Shown: positions 1-5,255 of the stretch, one piece after another
How positions within the stretch are numbered: the stretch's first letter is position 1
Layout: each line of letters opens with the position of its first letter
Program-made: the position numbers and the translations under genes
NCBI GenBank assembly: GCA_030598355.1
Contig: JAUVQD010000112.1
Location: 1-5,348, forward strand
Source: Actinomycetes bacterium
GTDB taxonomy: Bacteria; Actinomycetota; Aquicultoria; CAJVYJ01; JAUVQD01
DNA: 5,348 bases
Reading direction: 5' to 3'
The notes under the pieces: model-generated
Databases searched by the model: none
What the model was told of the DNA's origin: nothing
What the model saw: only the letters and a program-made list of their open reading frames with translations

Positions 1-403
1 GAAAACGGCGACCTGAGGTCTGAGTTGTCCCATCGGAATTTTGCAACTTCGGACCGATGACACCCATATCTTCGTGAGCGTCAGCAAATTCCACCAAGAT
101 ATCAACGGCTTCAGGATCGAGTTCCGTATCCGTATTTAAGACCAGAACATATTTGCCATGGCTTGTCCTGATCGCCTGATTAGCGGCGGCCGAAAACCCG
201 AGGTTGCCGGCGTTTTCTATTATGTGAACCTTCGGATAATTTTTCTTTACGAAATCAACGCTACCATCGGTGGAAGCATTATCAACCAGATATATCTCAT
301 AAGATGCCAGAGGCTCGACTTTCTTGATCGAGTTCAAACAAGACTCGAGCCATTCCCGCGTATTATAATTTACGATCGCGATACTGACTTCGTATTTATC
401 CAT
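1..403 (-). CDS. GT2 family glycosyltransferase, rhamnosyltransferase-like (5' part only; cut by window edge)
   Basis: This gene reads from an ATG at 403-401 off the left edge, giving the first 134 residues. It shows a GT-A nucleotide-binding start: VNYN at residues 11-14, VDNASTDGS at 40-48, NLGFSAAANQA at 67-77, and NTD at 90-92, which occupies the metal-binding DXD position. The stretch GPKL (117-120) followed by DGTTQTSGRRF (124-134) is typical of bacterial rhamnosyltransferase-like GT2 enzymes. Such proteins act at the cytoplasmic membrane face, transferring a sugar from a nucleotide donor to a growing lipid-linked glycan; donor and acceptor cannot be read from sequence. The start overlaps the end of the preceding GT2 gene by 8 bases (ATGGATAA), with AAAGG five bases upstream of the ATG, so the two are likely translationally coupled. 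The two are clear paralogues. The C-terminal acceptor part, including any ED-type catalytic motif, is outside the window. Family call is secure, specificity unknown. Confidence 0.93.
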   Translation of the reverse strand, partial: MDKYEVSIAIVNYNTREWLESCLNSIKKVEPLASYEIYLVDNASTDGSVDFVKKNYPKVHIIENAGNLGFSAAANQAIRTSHGKYVLVLNTDTELDPEAVDILVEFADAHEDMGVIGPKLQNSDGTTQTSGRRF

Positions 404-1394
404 TTAGACCTTTTAGGTGACGGACTATCCAGCGCCAATAACCGAAAGATACCATCCAGCGCTCAATCTCTTTTTGTGAAACTTTCCGACCCTTTTGAAT
501 TATACGTCTTTTTCTAATAAGAGCGGGCAGATTGCGCCAGACATCCAACCAACCGAGAAGTGCCGGAGGGCAACGGAAAAGTAGCGCCAGGCTCTTAAGT
601 GAGTCAGTAACAATGTAATGCGGAATGCTCTTTAGCATGCTAAAGGCTGAATCATTTTTGAGGATCATCATGTAGCGATTTTTATAGTTGTGAATCTCAA
701 CGAGCTTCGTCTTTCTTTTGGCAGTGCCGCCTCGATGATGCCAGGCAATAGCGTGAGGAGTATACAAGCACTTCCAGCCTCTAAGTTGTGCGCGCCAACT
801 AAGATCGGTATCTTCCAAAAACATAAAGAAAGATTCGTCAAAGTACTCTTCTTCAACTCGACAATCTTCGAGCATCTCTCGTTTGTAGAGGCCTGTTCCG
901 GCGCAAGTACCGAAGATTTCTTCGACAGCGTCATACTGACCGACAACCGGCTCGCCATCGCCCCTATCGGTGAAGAGCCTGTTGGTAAAGATAACGTGTC
1001 CGGTCGTATCAAATATTTTCGCCGGCTTTTCAGATAACTTGTAGACTTTTGATGAAGCTGACCCGACTTTTGAATCCTGTGTGATCGCCTCGACCATCTT
1101 CGATAAGAAACTTTTGTCTAAAACGACGTCGGTATTGAGTAAGAGGATGAGATCATTCTTCGATTCTTTGATTCCAAGATTCATTCCGCCGGAGAACCCG
1201 AGGTTTTTGCCAACTTCAACTACTTTAGCTTTCGGAAAATCTTTGCGAACAGCTTTGATTGAATCGTCAGTCGATCCGTTGTCGATGACAATAACCTCGT
1301 CAACTGGGTGATCCTGGATAAAAACCGATTCGAGGCATGGCCCGATAAACGCGGCCCCATTATAATTTAAGATGAGTATGGATACATCAGACAT
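396..1394 (-). CDS. GT2 family glycosyltransferase, rhamnosyltransferase-like (WbbL type)
   Basis: This is a complete 332-residue cytoplasmic, membrane-associated glycosyltransferase of the usual length for the family. Motifs in order: LNYNG (9-13), IDNGSTDDS (37-45), NLGFSGGMNLG (64-74), NTD (87-89) as the divalent-metal site in place of DXD, GTCAGTGL (162-169), FLEDTDLSWR (192-201) carrying the likely catalytic acid/base region, and WHHRGG (218-223). The C-terminal ~90 residues are basic and aromatic (RKRR near 294-297), consistent with peripheral attachment to the inner face of the membrane. It probably adds one sugar, often rhamnose in this family, to a lipid-linked oligosaccharide; the substrate is inferred only. 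Its ATG follows the stop of the SMR-type gene with no gap (TAAATG) and has no strong ribosome site, so reinitiation or coupling is likely. Its own stop overlaps the next GT2 start. Confidence 0.94.
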   Translation of the reverse strand: MSDVSILILNYNGAAFIGPCLESVFIQDHPVDEVIVIDNGSTDDSIKAVRKDFPKAKVVEVGKNLGFSGGMNLGIKESKNDLILLLNTDVVLDKSFLSKMVEAITQDSKVGSASSKVYKLSEKPAKIFDTTGHVIFTNRLFTDRGDGEPVVGQYDAVEEIFGTCAGTGLYKREMLEDCRVEEEYFDESFFMFLEDTDLSWRAQLRGWKCLYTPHAIAWHHRGGTAKRKTKLVEIHNYKNRYMMILKNDSAFSMLKSIPHYIVTDSLKSLALLFRCPPALLGWLDVWRNLPALIRKRRIIQKGRKVSQKEIERWMVSFGYWRWIVRHLKGLNG

Positions 1395-1766
1395 TTATGT
1401 CCGGCTAATAAAAACAACGCCGATCGAGATAAGGATGGCGCCGGCCCACCGTACGGCGCTGATGGGCTCATTAAAAAGAAAGCGGGAAGCGAACATGACT
1501 ACTATGTAGCTGAAACCAACCAACGGATAAGCAAAACTTAAGTTTACTCTGGACAAAACTACCAGCCACACGGCTGCCGATATTACATACAATGCCAGAC
1601 CAAACACAACCTGGCTGTTCGTAGCGATCTTGGTAAGTGTAGCCATCCCGTTTTTTACGTCTGAAAGAGTAATGGGCCCGATCTTATTCATCCCGGCTTT
1701 CAGAAAAAGTTGACCGGCAACGGCCATGGTGATCGTAAACAATATCATCAAGAGCGACTTTGTCAT
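1395..1766 (-). CDS. SMR/EamA-type four-helix membrane protein, probable polyprenyl-phosphate-sugar flippase subunit
   Basis: A 123-residue protein with four hydrophobic helices at about 4-22, 52-71, 76-95 and 105-121, the size and layout of the small multidrug resistance fold and of ArnE/ArnF. Recognisable features are AGQLFLKAG (17-25) at the end of helix 1, SFAYPLVGFSYIVV (77-90) in helix 3, and NEP followed by RWAGAILISIGV (106-117) in helix 4. Helix 1 has no glutamate, whereas drug-exporting SMR proteins such as EmrE depend on one there; this favours a lipid-sugar flippase role over drug export. It sits 7 bases after a polyprenyl-phosphate-sugar synthase-like gene and directly before a GT2 gene, as expected for a carrier that moves a lipid-linked sugar across the membrane. 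The ATG is preceded by TAGGGG, which overlaps the upstream stop codon. Proteins of this size usually act as dimers; whether this one is a homodimer or needs a partner cannot be seen. The flippase role is inferred. Confidence 0.85.
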   Translation of the reverse strand: MTKSLLMILFTITMAVAGQLFLKAGMNKIGPITLSDVKNGMATLTKIATNSQVVFGLALYVISAAVWLVVLSRVNLSFAYPLVGFSYIVVMFASRFLFNEPISAVRWAGAILISIGVVFISRT

Positions 1767-1773
1767 GTTGCCC

Positions 1774-2460
1774 CTATCTAACTACCCTGTATTTCGCTAA
1801 TGTCCAAAGCGCGGGAAGAGCGTCTTTCCAGGATATTTTCTTTCCTTCGTGACTCTCTCGACCGGTGTAGGAGATAGGCACTTCGTAGATTCTTATGCCT
1901 TTTCTCAATATCTTCGCCGTTATTTCGGGCTCGAAATCAAATTTGTTAGCCTTAATTACGAGGCCGTCTAGCGCCTCTTTGGTAAATAATTTATAGCAAG
2001 TTTCCATGTCGGATATTGTCGTATTGTAAAGAACGTTAGTGACCAAAGACAAGAAGCGATTTCCAAGGTAATGCCAATAGAGCATATTCCGGCGCTCGCC
2101 GGTAAACCTGGAACCGTAAACAACAGTAGCTTTGCCCTTCAATACCGGCTGAATAAGTTTCATGTAATCCTCAGGATCATATTCTAAATCAGCGTCTTGA
2201 ATAATAATAAGGTCACCCGTTGCAGAGGCAAAACCCGTCCGGACAGCCGCCCCCTTGCCCTGATTTTGCTTGTGGTGCAAAACCTTAAGAGAAGAATCGA
2301 CCTCAAGTTTTAAAATGTCAATCGTGCCGTCGGTAGAGCAATCATCAACTACCACTATCTCTTTGTCGATGTCGCCGAGGTCGACTGCTCTTACCTGACG
2401 CAGTATTTCTTTGATCGTGTTCTTTTCATTAAAGACCGGAATAACTATTGAAAGCTTCAA
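1774..2460 (-). CDS. GT2 polyprenyl-phosphate-sugar synthase (DPM1/DPG-synthase-like)
   Basis: A 228-residue soluble GT-A enzyme of the dolichyl-phosphate-mannose/glucose synthase type. Motifs: VIPVFNE (6-12), VVDDCSTDGT (37-46), NQGKGAAVRTGF (66-77), QDADLEYDP (88-96) with the metal-binding DAD at 89-91, YGSRFTG (115-121), SDMETCYKLF (150-159), FDFEPEI (174-180) and SYTGRESHEGKKI (197-209). All are well kept, so it should be active. The predicted reaction is transfer of a hexose from a GDP- or UDP-sugar to polyprenyl (undecaprenyl) phosphate at the inner membrane face. It lacks the two C-terminal membrane helices of GtrB/ArnC, as in soluble DPM1. The start is TTG at 2460-2458, backed by AAGGAG six bases upstream; no in-frame ATG lies near the conserved first strand. 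It is followed after 7 bases by an SMR-type flippase candidate and is probably the first gene of a transcript from the promoter at 2493-2520. The sugar is not predictable. Confidence 0.93.
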   Translation of the reverse strand: MKLSIVIPVFNEKNTIKEILRQVRAVDLGDIDKEIVVVDDCSTDGTIDILKLEVDSSLKVLHHKQNQGKGAAVRTGFASATGDLIIIQDADLEYDPEDYMKLIQPVLKGKATVVYGSRFTGERRNMLYWHYLGNRFLSLVTNVLYNTTISDMETCYKLFTKEALDGLVIKANKFDFEPEITAKILRKGIRIYEVPISYTGRESHEGKKISWKDALPALWTLAKYRVVR

Positions 2461-2466
2461 CCCAGG

Positions 2467-2472
2467 CTCCTT
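2467..2472 (-). promoter_or_regulatory. Ribosome binding site AAGGAG for the TTG-started GT2 gene
   Basis: AAGGAG on the minus strand ends six bases before TTG at 2460-2458. This near-ideal site decides the non-ATG start: the codon begins MKLSIVIPVFNE, exactly the expected N-terminus of a DPM1-like enzyme, and there is no upstream in-frame alternative needed to complete the fold. Confidence 0.85.
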
Positions 2473-2492
2473 ATGACGTCTTAACTGTACTT

Positions 2493-2520
2493 ATTTTACC
2501 GGTAAAACCTAGACTTACAA
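2493..2520 (-). promoter_or_regulatory. Candidate sigma70-type promoter inside the cluster
   Basis: On the minus strand, TTGTAA (2520-2515; four of six match TTGACA) is separated by 16 bases from TAAAAT (2498-2493; five of six match TATAAT). Transcription would start near 2486, leaving a leader of about 25 bases that contains the AAGGAG site. It lies in the only sizeable gap between genes (91 bases), so it would let the GT2-SMR-GT2-GT2 set be expressed separately from the upstream APS kinase/GT-C genes. The call rests on hexamer matching only. Confidence 0.45.
2494..2507. repeat. Perfect 14-base palindrome, possible operator
   Basis: TTTTACCGGTAAAA reads identically on both strands. It covers the downstream half of the spacer and nearly all of the -10 hexamer of the candidate promoter at 2493-2520, a position where a dimeric repressor would block RNA polymerase. 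It has no loop, so it is unlikely to act as an RNA hairpin terminator. Its role as an operator is inferred from placement; no matching site was seen elsewhere in the window. Confidence 0.45.
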
Positions 2521-2551
2521 GCGAAAAAACCATTTTGGCAAGGCTTGCGAA

Positions 2552-3298
2552 TTAGCCCTTGGCTTTTGAAGGCATTCTTCCTCGAAGACTTGGCATCCAC
2601 GCCATGGCAGTTAAAACCATTACCACTAAAACCAGCGCCGCCCAAGCGAGGACAAAAATCGGATCAGCCGCCAGCCTGGCCGCGATTGAATTTATTAATT
2701 GACGAAATGACATATCAATATATGTCTGGAAACCAAGATCAGCGTCAGCTTGTGGTTCACCATTTATGTAAGCTTGTCCATCCTTGTAATGATCCAGACT
2801 AGTCAATTTTACCGCCAGCGAAAGGTCTGATGTGACGTCCGGAGCTTGAAGCTCTACATAGAAACGTTTCTTCTTAGAGTTGGCTACCGGCTTGAAAACA
2901 AACGCATACATTTTCGCATCCCGAATTTTAGAGACGGCCATTTTGAATTCAGCGACTTCGGTCTTTTCAGGCAAAGAAAATACCTTTACTAAGAGACTTT
3001 TTCCACCAAGGGTTCGAGAGATCAATTTTCGATTCTTGGCATTCTTCGCACTTCTTAAGATCTTTGATGGGAACAAGTAGACATCAACTCGAGCCAAGTT
3101 GCGATCACCAACATAAAACTCTTGACCAATCCGCCGTTCTCCAAAAAGAGAGGCTTGACGCACTCCGAAATCCCCCTGGCCACTAATCGGAACGTAGACA
3201 CAACCCGAAGCGGCCACAGCAAAGACAACCAAGGCCACCACTAGAAACAATCTAGATAACGACTGGCGCGAAGGCACCAAATCAGCTGGTGGTTTCAT
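2552..3298 (-). CDS. Membrane-anchored extracytoplasmic beta-sandwich-like protein, putative partner of the GT-C glycosyltransferase
   Basis: A 248-residue protein of no named family that I can assign with certainty. It begins with a basic segment and a hydrophobic stretch (17-31) ending in ASGC (30-33), a plausible lipobox with C33 as the lipidated residue. Residues about 55-195 look like an all-beta domain: GQEFYVGDRNLARVDVYLF (58-76), then YAFVFKPVANSKKKRFYVEL (131-150), APD (152-154), YINGEP (177-182) and DLGFQTYI (187-194). From memory, this pattern recurs as an extracellular domain fused to large membrane glycosyltransferases. A membrane helix at about 213-235 precedes a basic tail (R239, R241, K245, K247), placing the domain outside and the tail inside. 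The gene overlaps the GT-C gene by 17 bases and has a strong GGGGGAGGT site, so both are probably made together and may form a complex. A carbohydrate-binding or acceptor-handling role is inferred. The stop codon is followed by the 91-base gap. Confidence 0.85.
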   Translation of the reverse strand: MKPPADLVPSRQSLSRLFLVVALVVFAVAASGCVYVPISGQGDFGVRQASLFGERRIGQEFYVGDRNLARVDVYLFPSKILRSAKNAKNRKLISRTLGGKSLLVKVFSLPEKTEVAEFKMAVSKIRDAKMYAFVFKPVANSKKKRFYVELQAPDVTSDLSLAVKLTSLDHYKDGQAYINGEPQADADLGFQTYIDMSFRQLINSIAARLAADPIFVLAWAALVLVVMVLTAMAWMPSLRGRMPSKAKG

Positions 3299-4571
3299 AG
3301 ACGACCTCCCCCGGGCTCTCTTCGGAAACCTCTTTAGGTTTTTCAGTTTCTTTATGCTTCTTCCAAACCAAATAGACCAAAGCCAAGCAAGTGGCAGAGA
3401 AAAAACTGCGGCCCATGCCGATAATTTGAACAGATGGATAATAGTGGTTTATCCATTCGCTCGGCGATAGCGTGGACCAGAAAAAAGCCGGAGACAAGGG
3501 AGCCAACAACGATCCAGCTAAATCACGCCCCCACTGAAAGGTATAGATAACCCAACCCACTAATAAAAGCCGATAAACCGATTGAAATTTTGGTATATCA
3601 AAATAGAAAGCCATAAAGGGCACTATCCAAATCAGATAATGCGGATGAAAAAAGCTAGTCGCGAAAAAGAGCGCCAAGACATAGAAGCTGTACTGCACCA
3701 GGTTTTTAAATCCAATTTGGGGTTCAATATATAGAAATAAGAGAATTAAACTGTAGATAAGGACAAAAATATAGAGACGGTCGTTCAATCCCAGAAAAAA
3801 CTTCATTGCCAGAGGATAAGCCAAGTGTCCCATAGGGGCTATGCCTCGAATAATCCCTATTTGCCCTTGAGCCCAGCCAACAGCCATAGACGCCAGGAGC
3901 GGAAAGAGCCCGACAAGACCTAAACGAACGCGTTTTTTAAAATCGCTCTCTAGAATAAGCGCGAACGGAAGGACAAGGACTATCGGGTAAATCCGAAGGA
4001 GCGCGGATAAGCCCAGCATAAGAAGCGACCGATTTTTCATGCCGAGTTTGGCAAAATAAAGTGAGCTTAGTAATAGAAAAACCGTGATCATGTCGAAACG
4101 GCCAAAAATATAGGCGGAGAAAATAACGATCGGATTCAAAACCCAGAAAGCCACAACTTTCTCAACACGCTCTGGTTCGGTTAACTTAATGAGCATCCAG
4201 ATCACCAGTATCTCGAAGAGTAGATAGGGTAATTTAAAAATGAATAGCTCACGAAAAACCGCCGTTTGGTTAACAAAGGCAAGCCAATCAAAAGCTAGAA
4301 GTGTTTTGGCTTTTGTATCTCCCCACATCGATGAGTAGGGCAAAAGTGGCCTGAACACCCATAAAAACCCAGCGTGAATAACATTAAAGAAGCTGGGACC
4401 GAGCCCTTTTACGTTAGATCCGTCAAGTAATAGGTGTGCTCGATGATAGATGGAGAGAAGATCGCCATGAGTGGTGATCGGCATTACTATCAGCCGAATT
4501 AAGAGGCCTGTGAGAATCCATTTACGAATTCCAGTTTGCTTAAAACTACTTGCCTGCTCTGCTTCACCCAT
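3282..4571 (-). CDS. GT-C fold polytopic membrane glycosyltransferase (polyprenyl-phosphate-sugar dependent type)
   Basis: A 429-residue integral membrane protein with about ten hydrophobic segments. It shows marks of GT-C enzymes, which take sugars from polyprenyl-phosphate carriers and act on the outer side of the membrane. THGD (34-37) follows the first helix and places an aspartate in the first external loop, the usual catalytic position. FGRFDM (156-161), LLRIYPIVLVLPF (191-203) and HPHYLIWIVPF (309-319) match signatures seen in GT87/DUF2029 and PIG-M-like mannosyltransferases. The C-terminal 20 residues are highly charged and probably cytoplasmic. The ATG at 4571 lies 12 bases after the APS kinase stop and has only a weak AAAG site, so coupling with the upstream gene is likely. 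It overlaps the downstream beta-sandwich gene by 17 bases. The donor could be the product of the DPM1-like GT2 in the same cluster. Exact family and sugar are unresolved. Confidence 0.9.
   Translation of the reverse strand: MGEAEQASSFKQTGIRKWILTGLLIRLIVMPITTHGDLLSIYHRAHLLLDGSNVKGLGPSFFNVIHAGFLWVFRPLLPYSSMWGDTKAKTLLAFDWLAFVNQTAVFRELFIFKLPYLLFEILVIWMLIKLTEPERVEKVVAFWVLNPIVIFSAYIFGRFDMITVFLLLSSLYFAKLGMKNRSLLMLGLSALLRIYPIVLVLPFALILESDFKKRVRLGLVGLFPLLASMAVGWAQGQIGIIRGIAPMGHLAYPLAMKFFLGLNDRLYIFVLIYSLILLFLYIEPQIGFKNLVQYSFYVLALFFATSFFHPHYLIWIVPFMAFYFDIPKFQSVYRLLLVGWVIYTFQWGRDLAGSLLAPLSPAFFWSTLSPSEWINHYYPSVQIIGMGRSFFSATCLALVYLVWKKHKETEKPKEVSEESPGEVVYETTS
3304..3312 (-). promoter_or_regulatory. Strong ribosome binding site GGGGGAGGT within the end of the GT-C gene
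   Basis: The site lies inside the last codons of the upstream GT-C gene and ends five bases before the ATG at 3298-3296. It fixes the start of the beta-sandwich protein and shows that it is translated independently despite the 17-base overlap. Confidence 0.85.
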
Positions 4572-4583
4572 CTTTGATTAGAG

Positions 4584-5189
4584 CTAGATGTAGCCTAGAT
4601 CGGCCAATCTCTTAGCGAGTTCTTCTTTTTCTTCCTCGCTGTAAACGCCCTCGGCAGACGCCGACGCCTCGATATAGGAGAGCTCCTCCAATCGCTTAAG
4701 GATCTTTTGAGCGCTCTCTTCTGGTGTCTCTTCGGCGGTTTTTACAATAATTTCTGCTGACTCGGGTGACTCATATGGGTCAGAAACCCCGGTAAAATTC
4801 TTGATCTCACCGGATAGTGCTTTTTTGTATAATCCCTTCGTATCACGTTCTATGCAGACCTCAACCGGGCAATCGACAAATATCTCGACAAAGTTTTCTA
4901 TCATCGCCCTGGCGTGATCGCGAGTCTCCCGATATGGTGAAATTGCCGCCGCGATAGCCACGACTTCATTTCGTGACAAAAGATCGCAAACGAACGCGAT
5001 GCGTTTAATATTGGTGTCTCTATCTTCCTTGCTGAAACCAAGACCCTTGCTCAGATTGGTTCTAACCACATCTCCATCGAGCGCCTCGACTTTATGTCCT
5101 CGTCGACGCAGCTCTGCTTCAACAATTTTTGAAATAGTGGTCTTTCCAGAACCGGATAAACCGGTAAACCAAAGTGTGCAGCCAGCCAT
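4584..5189 (-). CDS. cysC: Adenylylsulfate (APS) kinase with C-terminal tail
   Basis: This cytoplasmic enzyme would phosphorylate adenylylsulfate with ATP to give PAPS, the sulfate donor for sulfotransferases and for assimilatory reduction. In the 201-residue form: P-loop GLSGSGKTT (10-18), LDGD (37-40), [12 protein letters not shown] (52-63), ISPYRETRD (83-91) with the conserved serine S84, and [19 protein letters not shown] (116-134) followed by DPYE (137-140). All are standard for APS kinase, so activity is expected. The protein starts almost directly at the P-loop strand, without the roughly 25-residue N-terminal extension of E. coli CysC. It carries an extra tail of about 28 residues after the normal terminal helix, ending [19 protein letters not shown] (183-201). 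The ATG at 5189 was chosen because AGGTGAGGGG sits just upstream; a GTG at 5204 lies inside that site and is less likely. It heads the cluster, 12 bases before the GT-C gene, which suggests a sulfated glycan rather than cysteine synthesis. Confidence 0.94.
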   Translation of the reverse strand: MAGCTLWFTGLSGSGKTTISKIVEAELRRRGHKVEALDGDVVRTNLSKGLGFSKEDRDTNIKRIAFVCDLLSRNEVVAIAAAISPYRETRDHARAMIENFVEIFVDCPVEVCIERDTKGLYKKALSGEIKNFTGVSDPYESPESAEIIVKTAEETPEESAQKILKRLEELSYIEASASAEGVYSEEEKEELAKRLADLGYI

Positions 5190-5196
5190 ATAGGCA

Positions 5197-5206
5197 CCCC
5201 TCACCT
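5197..5206 (-). promoter_or_regulatory. Ribosome binding site AGGTGAGGGG deciding the cysC start
   Basis: The minus-strand AGGTGAGGGG ends seven bases before the ATG at 5189-5187. It contains the alternative GTG codon (5204-5202), which therefore has no ribosome site at the right distance of its own. This supports the shorter 201-residue APS kinase. Confidence 0.75.
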
Positions 5207-5226
5207 AGTGTTTTTATGTCTTATAC

Positions 5227-5255
5227 ATTCTATAAGTAATACAGTAGCCATTCAA
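5227..5255 (-). promoter_or_regulatory. Candidate sigma70-type promoter for the cysC-led operon
   Basis: On the minus strand, TTGAAT (5255-5250; TTGA matches consensus) is followed after exactly 17 bases by TAGAAT (5232-5227; five of six match TATAAT). The predicted start near 5220 leaves a leader of about 30 bases with the AGGTGAGGGG site well placed. The surrounding region is AT-rich and non-coding. No clear terminator of a preceding gene is visible before the window edge. Confidence 0.6.

Noticed and set aside
158..517. Plus-strand open frame of 119 codons
   Set aside because: It lies antisense across two GT2 genes whose motifs are intact on the minus strand; its translation has no recognisable domain.
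668..1037. Open frames of about 115 codons on both strands inside the GT2 gene
   Set aside because: Both are shadows of the 332-residue GT2 coding frame, without plausible domains.
1395..1766. Drug-export SMR pump
   Set aside because: No glutamate in helix 1, and the context is entirely lipid-linked sugar transfer.
2524..2548. Possible terminator after the beta-sandwich gene: GCAAGCCTTGC followed by TTTTTT on the minus strand
   Set aside because: The stem allows only four usable pairs with a three-base loop and the T-run begins eight bases later, so it does not form a convincing intrinsic terminator.
2545..3080. Plus-strand open frames opposite the beta-sandwich gene
   Set aside because: The minus-strand gene has a strong ribosome site, signal segment and coherent domain; the plus-strand products look like antisense noise.
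5187..5204. Longer cysC start at GTG 5204
   Set aside because: The GTG falls within the AGGTGAGGGG ribosome site that serves the ATG at 5189, and the added five residues are not conserved family sequence as far as I can judge.
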